Below are positions 29,904-39,639 of a stretch of 64,000 nucleotides of DNA, in pieces; the stretch's first letter is position 1; every line of letters begins with the position of its first letter. The DNA comes from Erwinia_E haradaeae_D. GTDB taxonomy: Bacteria > Pseudomonadota > Gammaproteobacteria > Enterobacterales > Enterobacteriaceae. The notes beneath the pieces are model-generated. The model worked only from the letters and a program-made list of their open reading frames with translations, ran no database searches and was not told the DNA's origin. Made by a program: the position numbers and the translations under genes. The stretch is taken from contig NZ_LR217715.1 in the NCBI RefSeq assembly GCF_900698935.1, positions 310,001 through 374,000 on the forward strand, read 5' to 3'.

Positions 29904-30899
29904 GAGTTTTTCCGGTAAACAATACTTAAGATCACGCTGAGTTTAAATAAAATCACATATAATGTGTGTGTATTTGTAAGTCCGTATTTTTGATTGCACT
30001 TGTCCTCACTTATAGTATGACTAAGTTGAGGTGTGGTATATGCACTGTATAAGAATAGAATCTATCATTCTGTAGTATAATTGTATATTTGCTTGCACGT
30101 TTTATTTATTATACTTTGTATTCATATCTAGAATTTTCGGTGACGTTAATTTATTAGAGGGTCATTCACTACAAGAGCGGAATGTAATTAAAATGCATCA
30201 TCATCTAGTTTTTGCTCTATAAGATGATATGATCGAATATGCTAATTTTTTATTAAATAGAATCTGCTTTGACTTAGTGTCATGGTCCTCTGTCGTTCGT
30301 CATATGGCATTCAGAGTCAGGCGAAATATTATAATTTCATTATAGTTTATTTTTATGCTATGAGATACCAAAGCATATTACTCTTTTTTATTTATTTTGC
30401 TATGTAAATTTATGTATTCATGATTGTCGATGTAAGAACAGGTTACATACCATGATGGTATGTAACGGACACCGCTTGTATGTAGTATAACGATCAGCTA
30501 AGATCATTCGTCTTAATGTTTTTGCTTTACTCAGATGGTTGGTTAAAGTTGCATACCATGTTTATAGTTAGTATTAGACAAGCATTCAACATGCGTGATA
30601 GGAATATACATGTGTATGAATTTATTTTTTATTCCCTTGTTGTCTCAAGTCTTAACAAGATACTACTGAGCTACTCTGGAGTGATAGAATACTATACTAT
30701 ATGTATATGATACATCATCATATATATGATATATTACAGAATGTTTAATTCTATGGTAAATAAGAGAAACGGTGCAGTTTAAAGGATTACATGAGGATGT
30801 AGTATATGTCATGTGAGATTAAAAATAGATGAATAATATACATATATTCTAGATAGATATATTCAGATGCATTTTTTCACCTATTATTTTGAGTGACTA
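29904..30899. other. Spacer upstream of ugd
   Basis: No intact gene is seen. An imperfect hairpin (CCTCACTTA/TAAG-T-TGAGG, 30004-30031) lies about 100 bases upstream of the ugd start and could be in its leader or operator region. A perfect palindrome with 12-bp arms and a 1-base centre is at 30442-30466. An open frame of 64 codons near 30516-30710 resembles nothing. Confidence 0.5.
30442..30466. repeat. 25-bp palindrome with 12-bp arms
   Basis: GTTACATACCAT and ATGGTATGTAAC flank a single G. It is not next to any intact gene start (ugd starts 540 bases away and rsmH 1.2 kb away). It has the size and symmetry of a dimeric repressor site, but no regulator is known from this window. Confidence 0.8.
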
Positions 30900-31200
30900 A
30901 TTTACTGGCAAATTCTTGGATAATGATAGGCTGGTATTTTAGATGCTTGTAATTTTTTGAAAATGAGTATATACAGTGTCTGCCTCTTAGAAAAATGTTA
31001 TTTTTACAGATCATTAGGTATGTATTACCGAAGCGTTTATTAGAAGTATTGAGAATTCAGACCCAGATTAGTTAGATCTACACTCCTGATATTCATCAAG
31101 GAGTATGAAAGTATCGTACTGTATTTTTAAATCAGATATAGAAGATAACTATATTTCGTTTGTGGAACCATTTATAAAAAGATACAAGAGGTTAAATACG
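30900..31200 (+). pseudogene. mraZ: Ghost of mraZ upstream of rsmH
   Basis: MraZ is the conserved first gene of the division/cell-wall cluster, directly before rsmH. Anchors appear in the right order: W-Q-I near 30906, Q-R-L-L at 31031-31041, a run like R-L-L-I-A-P-x-x-x-Q at 31073-31100, F-x-L-W at 31155-31165, and Q-x-V-K at 31186-31196. The distance from Trp120 to Val129 of E. coli MraZ is reproduced to the base. Reading frames are broken by stops and small indels. About 450 bases of unrelated spacer now separate it from rsmH, where enterics have almost none. Confidence 0.5.
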
Positions 31201-31651
31201 TAAAATAGATCTGTCATGAATGTTTCATATTACAGAATAATCAGTGTTACTAACTTGCTATATACGCTTGATATCAGAAGACTATAAGATCGTCATCGTC
31301 GATGACTTATATGCTTTTTCATGATTGTATTTGATAAAGCTCACTGTTATTAACTTTCACAGTACGTAATTGCATGACACAACAACAGTTAGTGTAGCAT
31401 ATGAGATTCTGATTATAGCAATAGATCATATGCTGAGTGTATGTTTGCAGAGAAATTCTCGTGTTAAGTTTTAAATTTATGTTTTTAGTTATTACGCTAA
31501 TATACTAGATATAGTATATCTACATCACAAGCCCGATCATTTGGTATACAGATATACAGTATATCTAAATGAGAGTGGATTTTTTTAATCGTACTATACG
31601 AGATATATTAATCATAGATACTATGATATTTATAATTTAGATAAAATTAAC
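31201..31651. other. Spacer before rsmH
   Basis: No gene. Two small palindromes lie close upstream of rsmH: ATATACTA/TAGTATAT (31500-31519) and AGATATAC-A-GTATATCT (31550-31566). They may overlap the rsmH promoter, but AT-rich DNA makes such symmetry common. Confidence 0.4.
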
Positions 31652-32605
31652 ATGCATGAGATTATGATGAAGGAGATGTTTAAACATATACCAGTGTTAG
31701 TAGATGAGGCTGTGAATGGGCTGAATATTCAGCCTAATGGTATTTATATAGATGGCACCTTTGGAAGAGGTGGGCACTCACGTGCAGTGCTTACCAAACT
31801 TGGCATTCGCGGACATTTATATGCGATGGATTGTGATCCACAAGCCATTATTGCTGCATCTAAAATTATTGATTCTCGTTTTACTATTATTCATGGTTTA
31901 TTTTCCTCTATGGCTAACTGCGTTGAAGCACGTGGTTTAACCAGAAAAATTGATGGCGTTCTTTTAGATTTTGGTGTTTCTTCGCCTCAAATTGACGATG
32001 CACAACGTGGTTTTTCCTTTATGCGCGACGGACCATTAGATATGCGCATGGATCCAACGTACGGCAAATCAGCTGCTATGTGGTTAGGAAATACAAAGGA
32101 AAAAGAAATCTCTCTTGTTCTCAAAACTTTCGGTGAAGAGCGTTTTGCAAATCGTATCGCGCGCGCTATTATACAACGTAATCAGAAGCGTCTTATTTTA
32201 CGTACTACAGATCTTGCTAATGTTATTAACACAGCAATACCGTGTAAAGATAAATTTAAGCATCCAGCGACACGTAGTTTTCAAGCCATTCGTATCGTGA
32301 TTAATAATGAGATAAATGAGATAAAACAAGTACTTCATGGTGCATTAACAATTTTAAAAGACGGTGGTCGGTTATCTATTATTACTTTTCACTCATTGGA
32401 GGATCGCTTAGTAAAATCTTTTATAAGAGAGCATAGCGGTATGATACAAATACCGAATGGTTTACCGATACCAGAAGTACAACTCCAGCGCTTAGGAAAG
32501 CATCATCTGAAGGCCATATGTAAAATCACACCTAGTAGATCTGAAATCACTCATAATCCACGTGCACGTAGCGCTGTCTTACGTATTGCTGAACGTATTA
32601 GATAA
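31652..32605 (+). CDS. rsmH: 16S rRNA (cytosine1402-N4)-methyltransferase
   Basis: It methylates C1402 of 16S rRNA and tunes the P-site. The SAM-binding motif DGTFGRGGHS and the later LLDFGVSSPQ, GFSFMRDGPLDMRMD and ISFHSLEDR-type (ITFHSLEDR) signatures are intact. Length is up to 317 aa (313 in E. coli). The true start may be the ATG at 31664 or 31667, which aligns better with the family, but no ribosome binding site decides. It overlaps ftsL by one base (TAATG). It is the first intact gene of what is left of the division/cell-wall cluster. Confidence 0.95.
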   Translation: MHEIMMKEMFKHIPVLVDEAVNGLNIQPNGIYIDGTFGRGGHSRAVLTKLGIRGHLYAMDCDPQAIIAASKIIDSRFTIIHGLFSSMANCVEARGLTRKIDGVLLDFGVSSPQIDDAQRGFSFMRDGPLDMRMDPTYGKSAAMWLGNTKEKEISLVLKTFGEERFANRIARAIIQRNQKRLILRTTDLANVINTAIPCKDKFKHPATRSFQAIRIVINNEINEIKQVLHGALTILKDGGRLSIITFHSLEDRLVKSFIREHSGMIQIPNGLPIPEVQLQRLGKHHLKAICKITPSRSEITHNPRARSAVLRIAERIR

Positions 32606-32871
32606 TGAAACATAGACGATATGATTTACCACAGATTATTTTTGTAGATTTAATACACTATAGTAAGGTGCCTTTATTACTATTAATGACTATACTTATA
32701 TCTGCTTTTTTAGTAGTAATTATTGCATACCAAACACGATTATATACAGCTCATCGTGAAAAGTTGTTTTTAGAACGTCAAGCGTTGAACACTGAGTGGC
32801 GTAATTTAATTCTTGAAGAAAACTCATTGATGTATCATTATCTCATGATAACTAATATGAAGGAGAAATAG
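32605..32871 (+). CDS. ftsL: Cell division protein FtsL, C-terminally truncated
   Basis: FtsL is a bitopic inner-membrane protein of the FtsQLB complex that activates septal peptidoglycan synthesis. The 88-aa product has a short cytoplasmic part, one membrane helix (about residues 23-41) and the periplasmic coiled coil with LERQALNTEWRNLILEEN. Compared with E. coli (121 aa) it stops at a TAG aligned just after the E-K of the TEKLQM segment, losing about 17 residues. The N-terminus is also shorter. The following ftsI is destroyed, so this may be a protein on its way out. Confidence 0.75.
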   Translation: MKHRRYDLPQIIFVDLIHYSKVPLLLLMTILISAFLVVIIAYQTRLYTAHREKLFLERQALNTEWRNLILEENSLMYHYLMITNMKEK

Positions 32872-33420
32872 GTGCGGTACTGATGATTCTATAAGCAACA
32901 ATACAGAACATAGTGATATACCAATAATTTCCTATCATTGATAAATGCATTGTTTATGATATATAGAGGTACTATTTTGGTGTAAAGATGTAATGTATTA
33001 GAATAAATGCTGATGCATATGCTAGATGGTATATGCTTTCTTACCTTTCAACACAAAAAATACATGCTCAAAGTATGCATATTATAGTGTAGTTAGTAAG
33101 CCGTTCTCACTACGCATTTTATTAATACGCACCATGACATGTAGTAGAGAATGCATCCATCTAGATGAGTCATGTTTTGTATTTATTTTCATGTAGATAG
33201 CAATATTATAGGTTATCTAATAGAGTATTAGTAAGAATACATCGATTATGTATTACAGATATATAGGTACTGATTTTTAAGTGTAATAAACATTTGCAAT
33301 TTGATATATCACTAAGTGATAGAACAATTTTTTTAATAATTAAAATTTTTCGCTTTAAGGTGGATATGGATGGCTATTACAAGGTATTAGATAAACAAGT
33401 ATTGCAAAGGGCAGCGCAAG
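32872..33420 (+). pseudogene. ftsI: Ghost of ftsI (septal transpeptidase PBP3)
   Basis: ftsI follows ftsL in enterics. Here 800 bases without an open frame follow. Anchors on the plus strand, in order, resemble E. coli FtsI residues around D-M-R-S-L-R-V-Q-Q (33028-33051), then T-S-R-G-M (near 33061-33077), then R-S-G-K-P-L-A-V-S (33088-33115; the core TAGTAAGCCGTT is close to a reverse translation). A weaker echo of the C-terminal K-Y-Y-G-G lies near 33370. Most of the gene (normally about 1.77 kb) has been deleted. Septal peptidoglycan synthesis must use another enzyme or have been lost. Confidence 0.5.
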
Positions 33421-33667
33421 CTTGATGATTCACATAAATCATACACCCACTACTTGCAGTGATTAAGTCCATTATGGAGTACATTTAGTGTTAGTATATT
33501 AGATTTTTGTCACAATCTTGCTCTGTTAGTAGAATAATTTTTGATTTCATATTTGTGGGTATTTTATCATAGGTAAAACAGGCGTATGTAGTGCCTTATT
33601 ATTACGTATAAAATTGTTTTTTACCGGAGTAAACGATCTCTTTTACGAAGATATTGCTTAATTAATT

Positions 33668-36600
33668 ATGCTAGAAATTTCTTGTTATGATTTACCATCT
33701 AAGGCAGGTGATCAACGCCATATAGGACAGCTAACCGGTGCCGCCTATGCTATTGAATGCGCCGAAATAATAGAACGTCATCATGGTTTAGTTATGCTGA
33801 TCACACAAGATATACAGCATGCACAGCGTTTATATGAGGAAATTAAACAGTTTACTGATCAAAGAGTAATACAACTTCCAAGTTGGGAGACGCTACCATT
33901 TGATCGGTTTTCTCCAGACAAAGCAATCATCTCCGCCCGTCTATCTATTTTATGCCAATTACCTATTTTAAGAAGCGGTATTCTTATCTTGCCGGTTAGT
34001 ACATTGATGCAGCGTGTTTGTCCTTCTGACTTTCTACAAAATTCCAAACATAGAATAAAAATAGGGCAAAAAATTTCTCAGGATCAAGCATGCACTCAAC
34101 TCAAGAACTCTGGCTATCGTGGTGTTCATCATATTACGGAACATGGCGATTTTTCTCATCGCGGAGCGTTTCTATATGTGTATCCGATGGGTAGTGACCA
34201 ACCTTACCGTATTTCTTTTTCTAATAATGCTATTAATAGTTTGCATTCATTTAGTCTGCATAGTCAAGATGTAGAGACAGAAGTTACGGAAATAAATTTA
34301 CTACCAGCCAATGAATTTCCAACTGATCCGGACACGCTGACATTGTTTTTAAAGCAATGGAATCAAAATTTTGGGATACAATGTGAATCTTCGTATCTAT
34401 ATCAGCAAGTGCGTAGTGGAATCCTACCGATTGGAATTGAATATTGGCAACCATTATTTTTTAAACGACCACTTTCTGGAATATTTAGATATTTACCATC
34501 AAATACATTGATAGTGACGATTGATGATTTACAAAAAAGCGCTATACGTTTCTGGAATGATATTAATGTTCGTTATGATAAAAACCATGCTGATGTTCTT
34601 CGTCCTTTATTGTCCCCCACCCTTTTATGGTTGAGCAGTGATGAATTATTGCATGAGCTACATAACTGGCCATCGATCAAATTAAGCACTGCACGATTGG
34701 TTGAGAATAGCGTTAATACTAATCTAGAGTATGCACCAATACCGGATTTTATGATGTATTCGAATGCTAAAAAACCTCTTGATGGATTGTGTCAGTTTTT
34801 AGATGTTTTCAAAGGTCAGGTGGTCTTTTCAGTGAAAAGTGAAGGACGTAGAGAGGTATTACAAGAACGATTAGCACATCTTCCACTACAATTAAATATT
34901 ATTCATTCACTAGCACAAGCGCGAGATAATACAAACTATTTACTAATTAGTGCTAGTGAAGTAGGTTTTATTGATATGCGTAGAAATCGTGCTTTGATAT
35001 GTGAAAGTAATCTTCTTGGTGAAAATTTTGTTGGTTATGATCGAGGTCCTGTATATAAGGTTAATCCTCATATATTCATTAATCACTTTTCAGAATTGCA
35101 CCCTGGTCAACTAGTAGTTCATATTGAACATGGCATTGGGCGCTACATGGGTCTCGTGACACTAGAAACCAATGGAATTTTGGTAGAATATTTAATGTTA
35201 GTGTATGCTGGGGACACGAAATTATATGTTCCGATATCATCGTTACATTTAATTAGTCGGTATATGGGGGTTTCTAATTCAGAGGTTCCATTACATAAGT
35301 TAGGAAGGGATGCATGGTCTCGTTCTAAACACAAAGCTATGCAAAAAATACGTGATGTAGCGGTTGAGTTATTAGATATCTACGCACAGCGTACGGCAAA
35401 GCCTGGTTTTGCTTTTAAGCATGATCCAATCCAATATCAATTGTTTTGTGAGCATTTTCCGTTTATAACTACTATTGATCAAGAACAAGCTATTAATGCA
35501 GTATTGAGTGATATGTGTCAGGCTATCTCTATGGATCGGGTAGTGTGTGGTGATGTTGGTTTTGGTAAAACAGAAGTCGCTATGCGTGCTGCATTTTTAG
35601 CAGTGATGAACCATAAACAAGTAGCAGTATTAGTGCCAACTACGCTACTTGCTCAGCAACATTATGATAATTTCCGTGATCGTTTTGCTAATTGGCCTAT
35701 TTGTATCAAGATGCTATCACGTTTCTGTACGGAGAAGGAGCAATCTCAGGTATTAGAATATGCACTACGAGGAAAGGTAGATATACTAATTGGAACTCAT
35801 AAACTTTTACAAAACAAGATGAAATGGTATGATCTAGGTTTGCTTATTGTTGATGAAGAACACCGTTTTGGCGTGCGTCACAAAGAGCGCATCAAAGCGA
35901 TGCGAACGGATGTTGATATTTTGACCCTTACTGCTACGCCAATCCCGCGTACTTTAAATATGGCGATGCATGGTATTCGTGATTTGTCCATTATTGCGAC
36001 CCCTCCAGCTCGTCGTTTACCAGTAAAAACGTTTGTGTATCAATATGATGAACGGATAGTTTGTGAGGCGATTTTGCGTGAGGTTTTACGAGGTGGGCAA
36101 GTCTATTATTTGTATAACGATGTTGATAATATTGCAAAAGTTACTAAACGACTCTCTGAATTAATACCTGAAGCGCGTATTGCACTCGGTCACGGTCAGA
36201 TGCATGAACGAGAGCTAGAACAAGTTATGCATGATTTTTATCATCAGCGTTTTAATGTATTGGTATGTACCACTATTATTGAAACCGGTATAGACATACC
36301 TAGTGCGAACACAATCATCATTGAGCGTGCGGATCGATTCGGTCTTGCACAACTACATCAACTGCGTGGTAGGGTAGGACGCTCCCATCATCAAGCTTAT
36401 GCTTGGTTATTAACGCCGCACCCAAAAGCGATGACTATTAATGCACATAAGCGTTTAGAAGCTATTACGGCAATCGAGGATCTGGGGGCCGGGCTCGCAC
36501 TTGCCACACATGATCTTGAGATTCGCGGGGCTGGTGAATTACTAGGGGAAGGACAAAGCGGTCAAATAGAAAATATTGGTTTTTCACTCTATACGGAGCT

Positions 36601-37117
36601 TTTAGATCATACAGTTGATGCTTTAAAAGTAGGGCATGAACCATCATTAGTAGATCTAACGTCTCACCAGACCGATATTGAACTAAGGATCCCTTCTCTT
36701 CTTCCAAGTGATTTTATTCCTGATGTCAACACTAGATTATCATTTTATAAACGTATTGCTAGTGCGCAAAATGGTAGTGTATTAGAAAATATTAAGAGAG
36801 AGTTAATAGATCATTTTGGATTATTGCCGGACGCCGCTCGTACATTTCTAGACATTTCTAAATTGCGCATCATAGCGAAAAAAATTGGAATAAAAAAGAT
36901 AGAAGTTAGCGCACGAGGAGGATTTATAGAGTTATACGAAAAGAATACAGTAGATTTTGAATTATTCTTGGATTTATTCAAAAAAGAACCCAAATCATGG
37001 ATTCTAGACGGACCAACACGTATTAGGTTTATTTCTAACTTATCATCAGACACAATACGGATGAAATGGGTCACTGAGTTTATTTATAAGATAGCACATC
37101 ACAACGCTCTGATATAA
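33668..37117 (+). CDS. mfd: Transcription-repair coupling factor Mfd
   Basis: Mfd pushes RNA polymerase stalled at DNA damage off the template and recruits UvrA. Order: UvrB-homology N-terminal module (WETLPFDRFSP), RNA polymerase interaction domain (QLVVHIEHGIGRYMG), RecG-like helicase motor with Walker A GDVGFGKTEVA, DEEH box, LTATPIPRTL, HQLRGRVGRS, and the C-terminal autoinhibitory domain. All 1149 aa are present (1148 in E. coli). uvrA, uvrB and uvrC are not in this window. With rho lost nearby, Mfd may be the remaining factor that clears stalled polymerase (inference). Confidence 0.97.
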   Translation: MLEISCYDLPSKAGDQRHIGQLTGAAYAIECAEIIERHHGLVMLITQDIQHAQRLYEEIKQFTDQRVIQLPSWETLPFDRFSPDKAIISARLSILCQLPILRSGILILPVSTLMQRVCPSDFLQNSKHRIKIGQKISQDQACTQLKNSGYRGVHHITEHGDFSHRGAFLYVYPMGSDQPYRISFSNNAINSLHSFSLHSQDVETEVTEINLLPANEFPTDPDTLTLFLKQWNQNFGIQCESSYLYQQVRSGILPIGIEYWQPLFFKRPLSGIFRYLPSNTLIVTIDDLQKSAIRFWNDINVRYDKNHADVLRPLLSPTLLWLSSDELLHELHNWPSIKLSTARLVENSVNTNLEYAPIPDFMMYSNAKKPLDGLCQFLDVFKGQVVFSVKSEGRREVLQERLAHLPLQLNIIHSLAQARDNTNYLLISASEVGFIDMRRNRALICESNLLGENFVGYDRGPVYKVNPHIFINHFSELHPGQLVVHIEHGIGRYMGLVTLETNGILVEYLMLVYAGDTKLYVPISSLHLISRYMGVSNSEVPLHKLGRDAWSRSKHKAMQKIRDVAVELLDIYAQRTAKPGFAFKHDPIQYQLFCEHFPFITTIDQEQAINAVLSDMCQAISMDRVVCGDVGFGKTEVAMRAAFLAVMNHKQVAVLVPTTLLAQQHYDNFRDRFANWPICIKMLSRFCTEKEQSQVLEYALRGKVDILIGTHKLLQNKMKWYDLGLLIVDEEHRFGVRHKERIKAMRTDVDILTLTATPIPRTLNMAMHGIRDLSIIATPPARRLPVKTFVYQYDERIVCEAILREVLRGGQVYYLYNDVDNIAKVTKRLSELIPEARIALGHGQMHERELEQVMHDFYHQRFNVLVCTTIIETGIDIPSANTIIIERADRFGLAQLHQLRGRVGRSHHQAYAWLLTPHPKAMTINAHKRLEAITAIEDLGAGLALATHDLEIRGAGELLGEGQSGQIENIGFSLYTELLDHTVDALKVGHEPSLVDLTSHQTDIELRIPSLLPSDFIPDVNTRLSFYKRIASAQNGSVLENIKRELIDHFGLLPDAARTFLDISKLRIIAKKIGIKKIEVSARGGFIELYEKNTVDFELFLDLFKKEPKSWILDGPTRIRFISNLSSDTIRMKWVTEFIYKIAHHNALI

Positions 37118-38121
37118 CTAAATATTGTGATAAATCACTATTATATATAATGATATATTATGTGTAGCATCACAATATTTGGTAAATATACAGTTTTCAT
37201 CAAACAAACTATTATAATCAATATATCAATGATGATTGAATATTTTTATAGCTATAAAAAGATACAAGGTTTCCATTTTATGGTCTTAATTAAATTTTTT
37301 TAAAAAGCTAAATAATAATTTGACACGATGCGAGCAAAAGAGAGTGTTTTGATGCGGTTCACTGTTGCTAGACTGGAAAATATAAATGTACTTCCAATCA
37401 CATTAACAGTATGTTTTAATATAGATATGTTACAGCACATAAATAATGACAAGCATTCTGTAGCATTCTGTAGCATTCTGTCTGTAGGTGCTGCTAGCAT
37501 TGATAATATTTTTTCTAAAGTAGAGATATCATAAATGCTAATATAGATAGTCTATCTTATTTTTATAAGTATGTAATATTGATGATTAGCCCGACAACAC
37601 CCGCGCATTATATAACAAGAGTTCATGTAGTAATGTGCACATGCAAGCATGGCTTGAGACTTCAGTAAATACAAATCACATGATACACATCAGTACTTGG
37701 TGTGCTACGCTCAATGCATAGACAGAGTATAGAAAAGTACAGCAAACTGAAATAATAGTATCAATACTAATACATAATTGATTATTATCAGTTCTATACA
37801 TACATCAGTGTATTTTACATATGATTAATCTTATTGGTTTAGTTGATGTATATAGTCTCCTTGTATGTAGATACACCAAGCATCGAAGATAATAGTGGTA
37901 TCGATATATGTTATGTGTACAATATCATCAGAAGTATTAGAGAAATTGTATATATATTGCATGAATGTGTCATGATGTATGGTTGAGATGGCTTGACTTT
38001 CTTATTTAATATAATGTGAGATCGTTATCTCATATGATTAATATATACTTTTTATGTAAAATATTTGCAATCTAGGATGGTTGGAGAGAGGTTAGATCTT
38101 TATTTTTTATTTTTATAAAAT
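37118..38121. other. Spacer between mfd and tRNA-Ser
   Basis: No gene. Contains an 18-bp perfect palindrome (TTTTTATAG/CTATAAAAA, 37243-37260), a 10-bp unit AGCATTCTGT repeated three times in tandem (37451-37480), and a hairpin ATGTGAGAT-CGTT-ATCTCATAT with one G-T pair (38014-38035). No ghost was recognised. Confidence 0.5.
37451..37480. repeat. Three tandem copies of a 10-bp unit
   Basis: AGCATTCTGT occurs three times without interruption, with a partial fourth end (CTGT). It is probably replication slippage in relaxed non-coding DNA. Confidence 0.9.
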
Positions 38122-38127
38122 TTTAGT

Positions 38128-38156
38128 TTGTTACTTTTAGGGGGTTACTTTTATAT
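38128..38156 (+). promoter_or_regulatory. Candidate sigma-70 promoter of tRNA-Ser
   Basis: TTGTTA (38128-38133), a 17-base spacer and TTATAT (38151-38156) precede the tRNA by about 38 bases, a sensible distance. The spacer contains GGGGG, unusual in this DNA. This is inferred from consensus only. Confidence 0.4.
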
Positions 38157-38194
38157 TTTATAACGGATATATTTTCTAAAATCACTAAAAAGAA

Positions 38195-38282
38195 GGTGAG
38201 GTGTCCGAGCGGCTGAAGGAGCATGCCTGGAAAGCGTGTATATGGAAACGTATCGAGGGTTCGAATCCCTCTCTCACCGCCA
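38195..38282 (+). tRNA. tRNA-Ser (anticodon GGA)
   Basis: The 88-base gene folds as a class II tRNA. The acceptor arms are GGTGAGG and TCTCACC with discriminator G and encoded CCA (38280-38282). The anticodon stem CATGC/GCGTG encloses the loop CTGGAAA with anticodon GGA, reading UCC and UCU. A long variable arm follows, with the T arm containing GGTTCGAATCC. It differs at only a few bases from the E. coli serW/serX product as I recall it. It is the only tRNA I could find in the window. Confidence 0.97.
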
Positions 38283-38876
38283 ATTATTATATTGAGTCTT
38301 ATAACATGCATTGATATATTTGCGCTTATGGTTAAATCGTATCTCGATACAAGAATGTAAAATATTTAATGCACGCAGTGTATGCGTATAAGACAGAGAG
38401 ATAAAAATTTTGATATGCAGCGCTCATCATAGAGTGGCATTGATATATGTATATAGGTCAGGATGTCATTACATATATAAAAATATAATCTTTAGATGAT
38501 TACATGATTGTGTTAGGGAACTGTGTATATTGTCATAGTTATACACCATCGCTCTACTATTTGTAACTTAGTCGCTACTGCACCTGAGTTACTGTATATA
38601 CATTGTTAACTTTTTCTTCAGGTATAAATATATTATTTCTCGATAAATATGATTATAGTTTATCTTCGTTAAAAAAATATATGGCTTCTAACGGGTTGCT
38701 GAACATCCATACAATATCATGAATTTTACATGTGACTAAGGATATGATTCATAAAAAAGAGATTTTCGTTATCCTGATTGCTTGTATCTATCTTTGATAG
38801 CGATACCTATCTATTTTATACGAATTGATTTCATCCATGCGTATAGAACAATAATGAGTGTTACTAAATATCTATA
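38283..38876. other. Spacer after tRNA-Ser
   Basis: No gene and no clear terminator directly after the tRNA. In enterics the gene divergent from trxA is rhlB, which would fall here on the minus strand. I did not see convincing RhlB motifs. Confidence 0.4.
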
Positions 38877-39185
38877 CAAAGGATATCGATTTATATTCTT
38901 ATTGATGATAATCACCGAAAAATGATAGAACACCAGGCAATGCCTGTCTTGGTAGATTTCTGATTTTGTCTGGTTTTTTACGATGTATTTTTTATATAGC
39001 CTCCTTATATTGCATAGGGTATATATATGTGGTGCTTAGCATATCATGCTTTACCTTACACCTCTTTACTTCTATGTATCGGATACCTCGTAATATTCAT
39101 TATAAAATGTTTTTATGAATGACTAGCAAGGCCCTATCTCAAAAGAACTCATGATGATCATGTTACATCGAGTTCATTGTATCTA
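38877..39185 (+). pseudogene. trxA: Ghost of trxA (thioredoxin 1)
   Basis: Bases 38904-38909 read D-D, and 38943-38963 read P-V-L-V-D-F followed by TGA where thioredoxin has Trp. The spacing between the two equals that in E. coli TrxA. The WCGPCK region is garbled. Then I-A-(P)-x-L is readable near 38996, Y-x-I-x-x-I-P-like sequence at 39074-39088, and G-A-L-S at 39130-39139, with net deletions of 18 and 7 bases between anchors. The stop inside the active site and the shifts make it non-functional. The rho ghost follows in the enteric order trxA-rho, which strengthens the call. Confidence 0.65.
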
Positions 39186-39639
39186 TAGAAAATCAATTGC
39201 ATCTTAGAGTGTAAAAATATTTGTATATTTTAGTGTATTTACTAGTACATAGTGTGTGATAAAATTACTTTTAAGGGTCAACATCTTTTAATCATCTAGG
39301 AACACTATTTATCATCTGTCTAAAATGGATATATTTTCATGGAACCGTTGATAGTCACCGTTCAGTACACTACTGAATAGCATTCAATTTACTGGCAATA
39401 TTTCTAAAATTGCGTGAAAATTTTCTAATGAGCCACTTATTTTATTTATTTTCATCAGCAAGTAGTATAGAGAAATTTTTCTATGCTTGATGTATTTGTA
39501 TTTGTGGTTTCTTTCAGGGATAAAATATTTTTTTCGATGCATGAGGTTCCTCTATAAGATTTTATATGCAATAAAATACAATATAATTAGTCATAAAAGT
39601 GTTTTTTAAGAATGATGTTGATTTTTTTTCAAAGAATGA

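Noticed and set aside
30516..30710. 64-codon plus-strand open frame upstream of the mraZ ghost
   Set aside because: No ribosome binding site, no similarity, random-like composition.
37328..37534. 68-codon plus-strand open frame containing the triple 10-bp repeat
   Set aside because: The repeat is inside the frame and its unit is not a multiple of three, which argues against a conserved protein.
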